A DNA stretch of 64,000 nucleotides from Methylomagnum ishizawai (GTDB taxonomy: Bacteria > Pseudomonadota > Gammaproteobacteria > Methylococcales > Methylococcaceae). Position numbers and translations under genes: made by a program. The notes below the pieces were generated by a model, which was not told the origin of the DNA, made no database searches, and worked only from the letters and a program-made list of their open reading frames with translations. Below are positions 50,438 through 60,700 of this stretch, piece by piece. Position 1 is the stretch's first letter; each line of letters starts with the position of its first letter. The stretch covers positions 4,118,150 through 4,182,149 of the forward strand of contig NZ_AP019783.1 of assembly GCF_019670005.1 (NCBI RefSeq). Direction: 5' to 3'.

Positions 50438-51133
50438 TCACCAAGGCAAGGATTCACCCTGGAAATCCAGGAACCGCCCACTATCGCCCGGCCCGTAGGC
50501 CTCGATCACCCGCCGCATCCCGGCGACGCTCGCCTCCGGCAGGGTCGGCGCGTCCGGCCCGCCCATATCGGTCTTGACCCAGCCCGGATGCAACAACAGG
50601 ACACCGACGCCCTGGGGCCGCAATTCCAGCGACAGGCTCTTCATGGCGGCGTTCAGCGCGGCCTTGCTGGAACGGTAGAGGATCGAACCGCCGCTGGTGT
50701 TGTCGGCGATGCTGCCCATCAGGCTGGTGAGGGCGACGATGAGCTTGCGGGAGCCCAAGCCCAGTTGGGACTGGAACGCCTCGGCCAGCTTGACCGGGGC
50801 CAGCAGGTTGATCTCCAACACCCGCCGCCAGGCCGCGTAATCGAGCTGGCCGAAGCCGGTCTGCGCCGAATCGCCATAGACCCCGGCGTTGCTGAGCAAC
50901 ACATCGATGGGTTGATCCGCCAATTCCTGGGCCAAGGCGTCGATCTGGCCGAGTTGGCCCAGGTCCAGGCGGTGCAAGGACAGCTGCGGATGGCTGTCAG
51001 CCAAGCCGCGCAAGGCCCCGGCGGTTTCCGGCTCGCGGCAACAGGCCAATACCCGCCAGCCCGCCCCGGCGTATTGGCGGCAAAATTCCAGGCCCAGGCC
51101 ACGGTTGGCCCCGGTGATGAGTACGGTGGTCAT
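50438..51133 (-). CDS. Short-chain dehydrogenase/reductase
   Basis: This 231-aa SDR has a Rossmann cofactor motif TGANRGLGLEFC, NAG in VLLSNAGVYGD, a catalytic serine in VALTSLMGSIAD, and the Y-x-x-x-K pair in LYRSSKAALNAAMKS. The N-terminal arginine after the glycine motif suggests NADP preference, though this is weak. The substrate is unknown; it resembles the carbonyl-reductase-like SDRs of the CsgA type. GGAGG lies before ATG 51133. It is divergent from the DUF2076 gene. Confidence 0.88.
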   Translation of the reverse strand: MTTVLITGANRGLGLEFCRQYAGAGWRVLACCREPETAGALRGLADSHPQLSLHRLDLGQLGQIDALAQELADQPIDVLLSNAGVYGDSAQTGFGQLDYAAWRRVLEINLLAPVKLAEAFQSQLGLGSRKLIVALTSLMGSIADNTSGGSILYRSSKAALNAAMKSLSLELRPQGVGVLLLHPGWVKTDMGGPDAPTLPEASVAGMRRVIEAYGPGDSGRFLDFQGESLPW

Positions 51134-51247
51134 GGTTTTTCCCTCCTTCGGGTCTTGAATAATGCGGAATTTGGCAGCACATTGTCGCCAGTCCAAGGGC
51201 CGGTGGTGGGCCCACCCGCCTTGGAGTCCGGCCCATGGCAGGAGAAT

Positions 51248-51287
51248 CCCGCGAACCGCGGGCGATTTCAGACCCTGGACCAGGGTC
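51248..51287. repeat. Two adjacent palindromes before the DUF2076 gene
   Basis: A 6-bp hairpin (CCCGCG-AAC-CGCGGG, 51248-51262) is followed by a perfect 17-bp palindrome, GACCCTGGACCAGGGTC (51271-51287, 8-bp arms). The second lies 19 bp before the DUF2076 ATG, in the 173-bp gap to the divergent SDR gene, where an operator would be expected. No T-run follows either. Confidence 0.6.
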
Positions 51288-51306
51288 CAAACCAGCAGGT
51301 ACCCCA

Positions 51307-51969
51307 ATGAACAACGAAGAACGCCGATTGCTTAGCGAATTCCTCGATCAGCTCGCCCAGGTCAAGGGCGTGGCGAAAGACCCGGACGCCGACGCCCTGA
51401 TCGCCCAGGCCGCCGCCAAACAACCCGACGCCTGCTATCTGCTGGTGCAGAAAGCGTTGTTGCAAGAACAGGCGCTCAACAACGCCCGCGCCCAGATCGC
51501 CGACCTCAGGAACCAACTCGCCCAGGCCCAATCGCGTCCGGCCCCGGCCCGGAGCGGCGGCTTCCTCGGCGGCGGCGACCCTTGGGCCAACGCCGCGCCG
51601 CGTCCCGCCGCGCCCACCCCGTCCTGGGGAGCCGCCCCCCCCGCGGCACCGCAAGCCGGTTCCGGCGGTGGCCTGGGCGGTTTCCTCGGCACGGCGGCGG
51701 CGACCGCAGCGGGGATCGCGGGCGGCGCGTTCCTGTTCCAAGGGCTGGAGAACCTATTCGGTGGACACCATAATTCCGGCAACGGCTTCTTCGACACGGC
51801 GGGCCTGGGCAACGACGAGCGGGTCGAAAACGTCACCATCAACGAATATTACGGCAACGACGACAACGATGCGCCGGAGGGCGGCGGCTTCCTGGACAGC
51901 GGCTTCGATCCGCAGGACGATGGCTTCGATGCCTACGACGACAACGACGACGACAGCCTAAGCGTATAA
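51307..51969 (+). CDS. DUF2076 domain protein
   Basis: This 220-aa protein matches the DUF2076 pattern: an N-terminal helical domain (MNNEERRLLSEFLDQLAQVK, then AAAKQPDACYLLVQKALLQE and AQIADLRNQLAQAQ), a proline/glycine/alanine-rich linker (about 80-120), a hydrophobic glycine/alanine stretch (about 122-150, ATAAGIAGGAFLFQGLENLF) that may be a membrane segment, and an acidic aspartate-rich C-terminus. The function is unknown; family members are often annotated as periplasmic sensors without evidence. The frame is open 24 codons upstream across a palindrome, so ATG 51307 is preferred. Confidence 0.85.
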   Translation: MNNEERRLLSEFLDQLAQVKGVAKDPDADALIAQAAAKQPDACYLLVQKALLQEQALNNARAQIADLRNQLAQAQSRPAPARSGGFLGGGDPWANAAPRPAAPTPSWGAAPPAAPQAGSGGGLGGFLGTAAATAAGIAGGAFLFQGLENLFGGHHNSGNGFFDTAGLGNDERVENVTINEYYGNDDNDAPEGGGFLDSGFDPQDDGFDAYDDNDDDSLSV

Positions 51970-51985
51970 GGGCCGGAGTGCCCCC

Positions 51986-52014
51986 TGGCCGCAGGATCAA
52001 AGTTCCTGCGGCCA
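51986..52014. terminator. Hairpin between convergent DUF2076 and Uma2 genes
   Basis: An 11-bp perfect stem (TGGCCGCAGGA at 51986-51996 with TCCTGCGGCCA at 52004-52014) with a 7-nt loop lies at the junction of the two convergent genes and overlaps the last codons of the Uma2 gene. It could act as a bidirectional terminator, but no T-run follows on either strand. Confidence 0.5.
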
Positions 52015-52590
52015 CAGGCCCGACACCACCTCGTCCCAGGCGATGGCGACGCCGGGCAACACCCCGACCGGCGTCTCCCCGCTCAATTCCTGGATATCCG
52101 GCTTGCCGTATTCGTCCCCGGCCAAGCGGTAGACGATGACGAGGCGGTCGGTGGGATGGACCAGCCAATATTCCTTCACCCCCGAGCGCTCGTAGAGGCG
52201 GCGCTTCCGCACCTGATCGTGGCCCGCCGTCGCGGGCGACAACACCTCCACCACGAAATCCGGGGCACCGCGCACCCCGCGCCGGTCCAACTTGGCCGGA
52301 TCGCACACCACCAACACATCCGGTTGCACCACGGTGTCGACGCGCTCGTCGGCCTCGTCGTGCTTGGGTAGGCGCACATCCACCAGGGCGATGAAAGGGC
52401 GGCAGGGCTTGCCGGCCAAGCTACGGCGTAGCTGATAGTAGACCTCCCCGGCGATATGTTGATGATCCAGCACCGGCGCGGGGGCCATGAGATAGGCCAC
52501 CCCGTCGACCAGTTCGTAACGGACGGTTTCCGGCCAGGCCAGATAATCGGCATAGGTGTGGTAGGCATCATCGCGTTGGGCCAGGCTCAT
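51997..52590 (-). CDS. Uma2 family protein (DUF820, PD-(D/E)XK fold)
   Basis: This 197-aa protein is the second Uma2 member in the window, clearly diverged from the one at 20547-21107. Putative nuclease-fold residues are in VVQPDVLVVCDP (aspartate), APDFVVEVLSPAT (D-x-x-x-E-V), and the lysine/arginine stretch RKRRLYERSGVKEYWLV. The N-terminus has the YELVDGVAYLMAPAP motif typical of the family. No toxin or antitoxin partner is adjacent. The biological role of Uma2 proteins is not established. Confidence 0.88.
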   Translation of the reverse strand: MSLAQRDDAYHTYADYLAWPETVRYELVDGVAYLMAPAPVLDHQHIAGEVYYQLRRSLAGKPCRPFIALVDVRLPKHDEADERVDTVVQPDVLVVCDPAKLDRRGVRGAPDFVVEVLSPATAGHDQVRKRRLYERSGVKEYWLVHPTDRLVIVYRLAGDEYGKPDIQELSGETPVGVLPGVAIAWDEVVSGLWPQEL

Positions 52591-52755
52591 GGGCTGATCT
52601 CCTGTGATGGCGGGTAGGGCCGGGATAGCGGGATTATAAGCATGATGGGCATGGCTGGACTTGATCGAAACCCTCCCGGTCTACAAACTACCCCGGCCCA
52701 CCCGCAAGGAAATCACACAGATGACCAGACCTACCGGCCTCCCCGGACGCCCGCC

Positions 52756-53832
52756 ATGAACACCGACCACAGCGCAGCCCTGCGCGACACCCTGCTGGCC
52801 GCCCGCGCCGAGCGCCGTCCCTTGACCATCGTGGGCGGCGGCACCAAAGCCTTCTACGGACGCCACAGCGCCGATGGCCACGGCAGGCTGGACACTTCGC
52901 CCCACCGGGGCATCGTCGGCTTCGAGCCCAGCGAACTGGTCCTCACCGCCCGCGCGGGCACGCCCCTGGCCGGGATCGAAGCCCTCTTGGCCCAACACGG
53001 CCAGAGGCTCGGTTTCGAGCCGCCACACTTCGGCGCGGGCGCGACCTTGGGCGGCACCGTCGCCGCGGGACTGTCGGGACCGCGCCGCCCGTTCGCGGGG
53101 TCGGTGCGCGATGCCGTGCTGGGCTGCAAAATCCTCGACGGCCAGGGCCAAATCCTCGCTTTCGGCGGGCAGGTCATCAAGAACGTGGCGGGCTTCGACC
53201 TGTCGCGGCTGATGGTCGGGGCGCTGGGGACGCTGGGGGTATTGCTGGAAATCTCGCTGAAGGTGCTGCCCCGGCCCGAATGCGAGCGCACCCTGGTCTA
53301 CGCCCTCGACACGCCCGCGGCCCTGGCGGCGATGACCCGCTGGTGCCGCGAACCCTGGCCGGTTTCCGGGCTGGCCTACGATGGCGGTTGGGCCTACCTG
53401 CGGCTGGCGGGCGCGGAAGCGGCGGTGGCCGCCGCGCACCGCCGACTCGGCGGCGATCCCGCCGCCGATGGCCCCGGCTTCTGGGAAGATTTGCGGGAAC
53501 AGCGCTCGCGCTTCTTCCAATATCCGGCCTTGGGCGGGACGCTATGGCGCTTGTCGCTGCCACCCGCCACGCCACCCTTGGACCTGCCCGGCCATTGGTT
53601 CTACGACTGGGGCGGTGCCTTGCGCTGGCTCCGGTCCGGGGCCGATCCCGAGGCCGTCTTCGCCGCCGCCGCCCAGGCGGGTGGGCACGCGACCCGGTTC
53701 CGGGGCGGAAACGCCGGGGACCGGGTATTCCAACCGCTTGCGCCCGCCCTGCACCGGCTACACCTGGACCTGAAGCGCACATTCGACCCGGACGGCCTCT
53801 TGAATCCCGGACGGCTCCACCCGGATTATTGA
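52756..53832 (+). CDS. glcE: Glycolate oxidase FAD-binding subunit GlcE
   Basis: GlcE (358 aa) is the second flavin-type subunit of the three-part glycolate oxidase GlcDEF. The FAD-binding type 4 features are RPLTIVGGGTKAFYG near residue 25, then LTARAGTPLAGIEALLA, FGAGATLGGTVAAGLSGPRR and GGQVIKNVAGFDLSRLMVGA. The C-terminal end LKRTFDPDGLLNPGRLHPDY is also typical. Its TGA shares a base with the glcF ATG. glcD is not upstream: the preceding gene is an unrelated Uma2 gene on the other strand. Confidence 0.92.
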   Translation: MNTDHSAALRDTLLAARAERRPLTIVGGGTKAFYGRHSADGHGRLDTSPHRGIVGFEPSELVLTARAGTPLAGIEALLAQHGQRLGFEPPHFGAGATLGGTVAAGLSGPRRPFAGSVRDAVLGCKILDGQGQILAFGGQVIKNVAGFDLSRLMVGALGTLGVLLEISLKVLPRPECERTLVYALDTPAALAAMTRWCREPWPVSGLAYDGGWAYLRLAGAEAAVAAAHRRLGGDPAADGPGFWEDLREQRSRFFQYPALGGTLWRLSLPPATPPLDLPGHWFYDWGGALRWLRSGADPEAVFAAAAQAGGHATRFRGGNAGDRVFQPLAPALHRLHLDLKRTFDPDGLLNPGRLHPDY

Positions 53833-55061
53833 TGCAAACCCAACTCGCCGACTTCATTAAGGACACCCCGGCAGGCCGGGAAGCCGACGCCATCCTGGGC
53901 ACGTGCGTGCATTGCGGCTTCTGCAACGCCGTCTGTCCAACCTACCAAGTGCTGGGCGACGAACGCGACGGACCCCGCGGACGGATTTACCTGTTGAAGA
54001 TGATGCTGGAAGGCCAGGACACCAGCGCCCGCACCCGCCAACACCTGGACCGCTGCCTCACCTGCCGCGCCTGCGAAACCGCCTGCCCTTCCGGCGTGGA
54101 ATACGGCAAGCTGCTGGACCTGGGCCGCCCCCTGATCGAATCCAAGGCCCGGCGCCCCTGGCGCGAACGGCTGCAACGGCTGGCGCTGCGGAAGTTCCTG
54201 GCCCATCCCCGGAGGTTCGGCCTGTTGCTATGGGCGGCGCGGCTGGCGCGTCCCTTCCTGCCGCAGCAGCTCAAAGCCAAACTGCCCGCGCCCGCCCCAC
54301 CGCCCGCGCCCCGCCCCGCAAAACCGCATCCCCGCAAGATGCTGATCCTCGAAGGCTGCGTGCAGCCCGTCCTGGCCCCTTCGATCAACGCCGCCACGGC
54401 GCGGGTGCTGGACCGGCTCGGCATCGGCTTGATTCCGGTCGCGGGCGGCTGTTGCGGTGCGCTGAGCCACCATCTCGCGGCGCAAGAAGAAGCCCGCGAT
54501 TTCATACGGCGCAATATTGACGCCTGGTGGCCGCATCTCCAGCGCGGGGCCGAAGCCATCGTGCTGACCGCCAGCGGCTGCGGGGCCATGGTAAAAGAAT
54601 ACGGCCATGCCCTGCGGCACGATCCGGCCTATGCCGACAAGGCGGCGCGGGTGGCGGCGCTGGCCCTGGATATCGGCGAAATCCTGGCCCGCGAGGATTT
54701 GAGCGGCTTCAAAACCACCACGCCACGCAAGATCGCCTTCCAATCGCCCTGCACCCTGCAACATGGGCAGAAGCTGGGCGGACTGGTGGAAAGCCTGCTG
54801 GTCAAGCTGGGTTTCGAGTGGGTACCGGTGGCCGATGGGCACCTCTGTTGCGGTTCGGCGGGGACGTATTCGCTGCTGCAACCGGAACTTTCGCAACGGC
54901 TGTTGGCGGACAAGCTGCGGGCCTTGCAAGCGGGCGGACCCGATTGCATCGCCACCGCCAATATCGGCTGTCTGAGCCATCTCCAAACCCAAGCGGGCGT
55001 GCCGGTGCGGCATTGGATCGAACTGCTGGACGAGCCCATCGCACCCGGCCCGGACTTATAA
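53832..55061 (+). CDS. glcF: Glycolate oxidase iron-sulfur subunit GlcF
   Basis: GlcF (409 aa) carries electrons from GlcD/E to the respiratory chain. It has two [4Fe-4S] ferredoxin motifs, [14 protein letters not shown] and [14 protein letters not shown], followed by two CCG domains with [12 protein letters not shown] and [13 protein letters not shown]. The ATG at 53832 overlaps the glcE stop (TGATG). The protein ends before a 29-bp gap to rlmH. Together with glcE it forms a two-gene remnant or split operon. Confidence 0.94.
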   Translation: MQTQLADFIKDTPAGREADAILGTCVHCGFCNAVCPTYQVLGDERDGPRGRIYLLKMMLEGQDTSARTRQHLDRCLTCRACETACPSGVEYGKLLDLGRPLIESKARRPWRERLQRLALRKFLAHPRRFGLLLWAARLARPFLPQQLKAKLPAPAPPPAPRPAKPHPRKMLILEGCVQPVLAPSINAATARVLDRLGIGLIPVAGGCCGALSHHLAAQEEARDFIRRNIDAWWPHLQRGAEAIVLTASGCGAMVKEYGHALRHDPAYADKAARVAALALDIGEILAREDLSGFKTTTPRKIAFQSPCTLQHGQKLGGLVESLLVKLGFEWVPVADGHLCCGSAGTYSLLQPELSQRLLADKLRALQAGGPDCIATANIGCLSHLQTQAGVPVRHWIELLDEPIAPGPDL

Positions 55062-55090
55062 TCGCCGCTTTCCTATCCAGCCCAACCCCC

Positions 55091-55558
55091 ATGCAAATCC
55101 ATCTGCTGGCCGTCGGCCACCGCATGCCCGATTGGGTCGTGGCCGGCTACGAAGAATACGCCAAGCGCCTGCCCCGCGAATGCGCCCTGGTCCTCAAGGA
55201 AATCGCCCCGGCCAAGCGCGGCAAGAATGCCGATATCGGCAAGCTGCGCGAGGACGAAGGCGGGCGGATGCTGGCCGCCCTGCCCCGCGATAGCCACGTG
55301 GTGGCCCTGGACCTCGGCGGCAAGGATTGGTCCACGCCCGACCTCTCGCAGCAATTACAGCGCTGGCTGGGGAATGGCCGCGACGTGGCGCTGCTGGTGG
55401 GCGGACCGGATGGCCTGGCCCCGGCCTGTTTGCAACGGGCGCAGCAGGTGTGGTGCCTATCGCGGCTGACTTTCCCGCATCCCATCGTGCGGGTGGTGGT
55501 GGCCGAGCAGATTTACCGGGCCTGGAGCCTGTCGCAGAACCATCCCTATCACCGCTGA
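55091..55558 (+). CDS. rlmH: 23S rRNA pseudouridine-1915 N3-methyltransferase
   Basis: RlmH (155 aa) methylates pseudouridine 1915 in helix 69 of 23S rRNA. It is a SPOUT methyltransferase with the trefoil-knot SAM site in [17 protein letters not shown] and the C-terminal [20 protein letters not shown]. Length equals that of the E. coli protein. In many relatives it follows nadD-rsfS; here it begins the maf-rng-yhdP-nit-tldD block, with maf six bases after its stop. Confidence 0.96.
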   Translation: MQIHLLAVGHRMPDWVVAGYEEYAKRLPRECALVLKEIAPAKRGKNADIGKLREDEGGRMLAALPRDSHVVALDLGGKDWSTPDLSQQLQRWLGNGRDVALLVGGPDGLAPACLQRAQQVWCLSRLTFPHPIVRVVVAEQIYRAWSLSQNHPYHR

Positions 55559-55564
55559 AGCCTT

Positions 55565-56143
55565 ATGGATCCCACCACGCCCCGCCTCATCCTCGCCTCG
55601 GCCTCGCCGCGCCGCCGCGAACTCCTGGACCAGATCGGCGTCGCCCACACCATCCTGCCCGCCGCCATTCCCGAAATCCCGCGTCCTGGCGAACCCCCGG
55701 AAGCCTATGTGCGGCGCATCGCGGCGGAGAAATCGCTGGCGGTATGGGAAGCGCAAGACTCCGGCCTCGCCGTGCTGGCGGCGGATACCGAAGTGGTGCT
55801 GGACGGGGAGATTTTCGGCAAGCCCCAGGATTCCGACCATGCCGCCTGGATGCTGGCCCGGCTGTCGGGGCGGGAACACCGGGTCTTGAGCGCGGTGTCG
55901 TTGCGGGCGGCGGGCCAACACTGGGAAGCCTTGAGCATCAGCACCGTGGCTTTCCGTATTTTGATGCCCGCCGAAATCGCGGCCTACTGGGCCAGCGGCG
56001 AACCCCAGGGCAAGGCCGGCGCCTATGCCATCCAGGGCCGGGGGGCGCGGTTCATCCGCCATATCGCGGGCAGTTATTCGGGGGTGATGGGCTTGCCCTT
56101 GTTCGAGACGGCGGAATTGTTGGAGAAAACCGGCTTCGGCTAA
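55565..56143 (+). CDS. maf: Maf family nucleotide pyrophosphatase (YhdE type)
   Basis: Maf (192 aa) hydrolyses modified or excess nucleoside triphosphates. The N-terminal LASASPRRRELLDQIGV and the LAADTEVVLDGEIFGKP block are family signatures, and AYWASGEPQGKAGAYAIQG with FIRHIAGSYSGVMGLPL fits the YhdE branch (dTTP/UTP pyrophosphatase) rather than YceF. It lies between rlmH and rng as yhdE precedes rng in E. coli. Confidence 0.93.
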   Translation: MDPTTPRLILASASPRRRELLDQIGVAHTILPAAIPEIPRPGEPPEAYVRRIAAEKSLAVWEAQDSGLAVLAADTEVVLDGEIFGKPQDSDHAAWMLARLSGREHRVLSAVSLRAAGQHWEALSISTVAFRILMPAEIAAYWASGEPQGKAGAYAIQGRGARFIRHIAGSYSGVMGLPLFETAELLEKTGFG

Positions 56144-56264
56144 ACGATCATACCCGGACGCCAAGCCGGGCGATGACCGGCCCCGCTTTACCGGCCATGC
56201 CCAACCCGTCCCCATTACGTTACCATGTCCGCCCCCACCCAGAGGCCACGGACTCCCAGCGCCC

Positions 56265-57719
56265 ATGAGCGACGAAATCCTCATCAACGTCACCCCCCCG
56301 GAAACCCGCGTCGCCATCGTCGAGAACGGCGTCCTCCAGGAAGTCCTGATCGAACGCCAGCGCCGCCGCGGCCTGGTCGGCAATATCTACAAGGGCAAGA
56401 TTTGCCGCATCCTGCCGGGGATGCAAGCGGCCTTTGTCGATATCGGGCTGGAACGCGCCGCCTTCCTGCATATCTCCGACCTCAACAGCCAGGACAAGGA
56501 GCGCGCCGTCCACGACCAGATCGAACTGGCCTTCCGCGACGGCCAGGAATTGATCGTGCAGGTGGTGAAGGACCCGCTCGGGGCCAAGGGCGCGCGGCTC
56601 ACCACCGAAATCTCCATCCCCTCGGTGTACGAGGTCTACATGCCCTACGCCAAGAATTGCGGCGTGTCCCAGCGCATCGAATGCGACCGCGAGCGGGCGC
56701 GGCTGCGCCATTGCGTGGAGGCGTTCCAGAAGGAACACAGCACCGGCGGCTTCATCGCCCGCACCGCCGCCGAAGGCAGCGACGAAGCGGCGATCCGGGC
56801 CGACATGCTGTTCCTGCTCAAGCTGTGGAACTCCATTTCCCAGCGCAGCAAGACCGCCAAGCCCAAGACCCTGCTGCACGAAGACCTGCCCCTGAGCATG
56901 CGCGTCCTCCGCGACATGCACCGCGCCAAGGTGGAGAAGGTCCGGGTCGATTCCAGGGAAACCTATGGCCGCATCGTCAAGTTCGCCAAGGAATTCGTGC
57001 CCGAGCTGGCCCCCCTGCTGGAACATTACTCGGGCGAGCGGCCCTTGTTCGACCTCTACGGCGTCGAGGACGAAATCCAGAAAGCCCTGGAGCGCCGGGT
57101 GGCGCTCAAATCCGGCGGCTACCTGATCCTCGACCAGACCGAGGCCATGACCACCATCGACGTGAACACCGGCGGCTTCGTCGGCGGACGCAACCTGGAA
57201 GAAACCATCTTCAAGACCAACCTGGAAGCGGCCCAGGCCATCGCCCGCCAACTCCGGCTCAGGAACCTCGGCGGCATCATCATCATCGACTTCATCGATA
57301 TGCGCGACGAGGAACACCGCTTCCAAGTCCTCCACAGCCTGCAAAAAAGCCTGGAGAAAGACCACGCCAAGAACACCATCTGCGAAGTCTCGGCCCTGGG
57401 CTTGGTCGAGATGACCCGCAAGCGCACCCGCGAGAGCCTGGAACACATCCTGTGCGAACCCTGCCCCACCTGCGGCGGGCGCGGCGTCCTCAAGACGGCG
57501 GAAACCGTGTGCCTGGAAATCTTCCGCGAAATCATCCGCGAGGTGCGCCAGTACAATGTGCAGGAATTGCTGGTCCTGGCCTCGAACGAAGTGGTCGAGC
57601 GCCTATTGGACGAGGAAGCCGATCCCCTGTCGGAACTGGAAACCTTCCTGGGCGTCAGGATCAAATTCCGCGCCGAATCCCAGTACACCCAGGAACAATA
57701 CGATGTAGTCCTGCTGTGA
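56265..57719 (+). CDS. rng: Ribonuclease G
   Basis: RNase G (484 aa) is an endoribonuclease that matures the 5' end of 16S rRNA and helps turn over some mRNAs. The S1 domain (about 35-125, GLVGNIYKGKICRILPGMQA), the 5'-sensor and the catalytic DNase I-like domain (TTIDVNTGGFVG with Asp, IIIDFIDMRDEEH with Asp) are complete, and the Zn-link is CEPCPTCGGRG. It lacks the long C-terminal scaffold of RNase E. yhdP follows within ten bases. Confidence 0.97.
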   Translation: MSDEILINVTPPETRVAIVENGVLQEVLIERQRRRGLVGNIYKGKICRILPGMQAAFVDIGLERAAFLHISDLNSQDKERAVHDQIELAFRDGQELIVQVVKDPLGAKGARLTTEISIPSVYEVYMPYAKNCGVSQRIECDRERARLRHCVEAFQKEHSTGGFIARTAAEGSDEAAIRADMLFLLKLWNSISQRSKTAKPKTLLHEDLPLSMRVLRDMHRAKVEKVRVDSRETYGRIVKFAKEFVPELAPLLEHYSGERPLFDLYGVEDEIQKALERRVALKSGGYLILDQTEAMTTIDVNTGGFVGGRNLEETIFKTNLEAAQAIARQLRLRNLGGIIIIDFIDMRDEEHRFQVLHSLQKSLEKDHAKNTICEVSALGLVEMTRKRTRESLEHILCEPCPTCGGRGVLKTAETVCLEIFREIIREVRQYNVQELLVLASNEVVERLLDEEADPLSELETFLGVRIKFRAESQYTQEQYDVVLL

Positions 57720-57729
57720 AGCCGCCCCC

Positions 57730-60700
57730 TTGAAACCGCTGTTCCGCCACGCCCTACGCACGGCCTTCCATCTGGGATTGGCCGGACTCGTCGCCATCGC
57801 GCTGGGCCTGAGCTATCTGCGGTTCTGGCTGCTGCCACGGGTGGCGGCGCATCGGTCCCATTTGGAAACCCAGCTCGCCGCCGTGGTGGGCGCGCCCGTC
57901 CATATCGAAACCCTCTCCGCCCGGCTGCGCGGACTCAAGCCGGAACTCGCCATCGCCGGCCTGGACATCCTCGACCCGCAAGGCCGGCCGGCGCTGCGCT
58001 TCGCCCAGGTCCGGCTGTACATCGACCCCTTCCGCAGCTTCGCCAGCCACGGGCCGCGTTTCGACCGGGCCGAAATCATCGGTCCCAAGCTCTCGCTCCG
58101 GCGCAAGGCCGATGGCGGCATCGCCATCCTGGGGCTGGCCCCCACCGGGGACGGTCCGCCGCCCGCGTGGCTGCTGGCCGATGGCCGGATCGAAATCCTC
58201 GACGCGGAGGTGGATTGGCAGGACGAACGCGCCGCCACCCCGCCGCTCAAGCTGGGCCGCACCGACCTCAGCCTGGATAACCGGCAAGGCCGCCACCGCC
58301 TCGGTGCCGAAATCCATTTGCCGGAAACCCTGGGCCGACGCTTGCGCGTGGTCTTGGATGCCCGTTGTGGCGAATCCGGCGCGGACTGGCACGGCACGGC
58401 CTATCTGGAAACCCAGGGCCTCGATATCGCCCGGCTGCGAACCCTGTTGCCGGACAGCGCCCTCGGCCTACGGAGCGGGACCGCCGATGCGCGGATTTGG
58501 CTGCATTGGGCCGACGGGCTCGGCGCGGCGAGCGGGGAACTCAAGCTGGCCGCGCCGACCTTGGTCCGCCATACCGGCCCGCGGGACGAACGGGCCTTGT
58601 CCCTGGCCTCCCTGGCCGGGCATTTCCATTGGCAGGCCCAAGCGGACGGCTGGCGCTTGGATCTCGCCCAGTTCCGGCCCGCCCTGCGCGAACCCTGGCC
58701 CGCCACCCGGCTGGCCCTGGCATTCACCCGGCGCGGCGACGGCGGGCTGGGCCATGTCGCCGCCGCCGCCTCCTATCTGGACCTGGGCGATATCGCGATG
58801 GCGCTACAGACCTTGGAGCTACCGGCCCCGGAAATCACAGCGGCGCTGGCGGGCCTAGCCCCACGCGGCCAGTTGGAAGACGCCGGGCTGTTCTACGCCC
58901 CGGACGCGGCGGTGGGGGAACGGCTGGGCGTGTATGGACGGTTCCACCATGTGGGTTTCGAGCCTTGGGACGACATCCCCGGCGTGGCGGGCTTGAGCGG
59001 CGATTTCCGGGGCACCGACACGGTGGGCCGGGTGGATTTCGCCCTGGACGGCCTGACCCTGGCCCGGCTCAAACTCAAACATCCGGTCGGATTCCTGGCC
59101 GCCCAGGCGCGGCTGTACTGGGAACAAACCGCCGATGCCTGGTGGCTGGACCTACCCAGGTTCTCGGCCCGGACCCCGGATTTGGCCCTGGCGCTGCGGC
59201 TGCGGGCCGCGCTCTATAAACGCCCGGACCAAGCGCCCTTCCTCGAACTCCTGGCCCGCCTGAGCGAGGTGGACGCGGCCCGGCTCGCGGGCTACCTGCC
59301 CTGCGCCATGATGTCCGCCACCTGCCGCTGGTTGGAACAAGCCCTGGAAGGCGGGCGCATCCCCCAGGCCGATATGTTGTTCAGCGGCTTCGTCGACGAC
59401 TTCCCGTTCTACCATGGCGAGGGCGTGTTCCAGACCGAGTTCGACGCCGACCACGTCAAGCTGCGTTTCAGCCCGGATTGGCCACCCGTGACCGAGGCCA
59501 GCGCCCATGTCGCCTTCCGCGGCCCCGGCGTGGTCGGCACGGCCCAGGGCGGGCAGATCGGCGCCGGCCGCATCGTCGAGGTCCACGCCGACATCCCCGA
59601 CCTGCTGCGCGATACCCGGCTCACCCTGACCGGCAAGGCCCGCGCCGGAGTGGCCGACAGCCTGGAGTTCCTGGCCCATTCGCCGCTGCGGCGGATACCC
59701 GAACGGCTCCGCCGCATCGCCGAGGTCTCGGGCGAGGCCGATATCAGCCTGGACCTGTTCGCCCCGCTGGATTCGCCCACCGAACCCACCGTCGTCACCG
59801 GCACGGCGGATTTGCACCGGGCCGGGTTCCGCCTGCGCGATCCCAAGCTCGGGGTGGAGTCCATCGAGGGCCTGCTGCACTTCAACGCCGGGGGCATCCA
59901 CGCCGACCGCCTCCAGGCCCGCATCCTGGACGGTCCCGCCACGGTCGCCGTGGCCGACGAACACCAGGATATCGCGCTCGCGGTCAACGGCAGCGCCCCC
60001 ATCGCCGAACTACAAAAGCAATTCCCCTCGCCCGCCTGGAACCCCGCCCAAGGCACGCTGGGCTACCGGCTGGACCTGCGTTTCCCGGCAAGCCTGGACG
60101 CCAAGAGCGCCCCGCTCCGGCTCGCGCTCCAATCCGACCTCAAGGGCGTGGCCCTGGATTTGCCCGCGCCCCTGGGCAAGCCGGCACAGGCCGAACGCCC
60201 GCTCACGCTGGAAACCCGCCTCCAAACCGGGATGCCGATCCCGGTCAAGCTGGCCTATGGCGCGGAGGTCAAAGCCCAGGCGCAACTGGCGGCGGACCGC
60301 CTGGGGCGCGGCTTCAAGCTGGACAGCGCCGACCTCGCCCTCGGCCAGCCCTTGCCCGCCACGGGCGGCGCGGCGGGTCTGGGCCTTTATCTGCATCTGG
60401 ACGAATGGGACGCCAGCGCCTGGCACGACTGGTGGGAGCGGACGCTTGCCGACGGCGGCGACGCGGGTGGCGACCCCGCCTTCCCACTGCGGGAACTGAA
60501 CCTGCATTGCGGCCAATTGCTGTGGAAGGACACCCCGCTCGGTCCCGCCTCGCTGCGGCTGAAGCAAGAAGGCGGGCGCTGGCAAGGCCATCTCTACAGC
60601 GCCTATGCCAAGGGCGACATCAGCGCGACGCCGGACCTCGTGGATTTCAAGCTGGAATCCTTGAAAATCCCCAAGCCCGCCGACGCCCCCAAGCCGCCGC

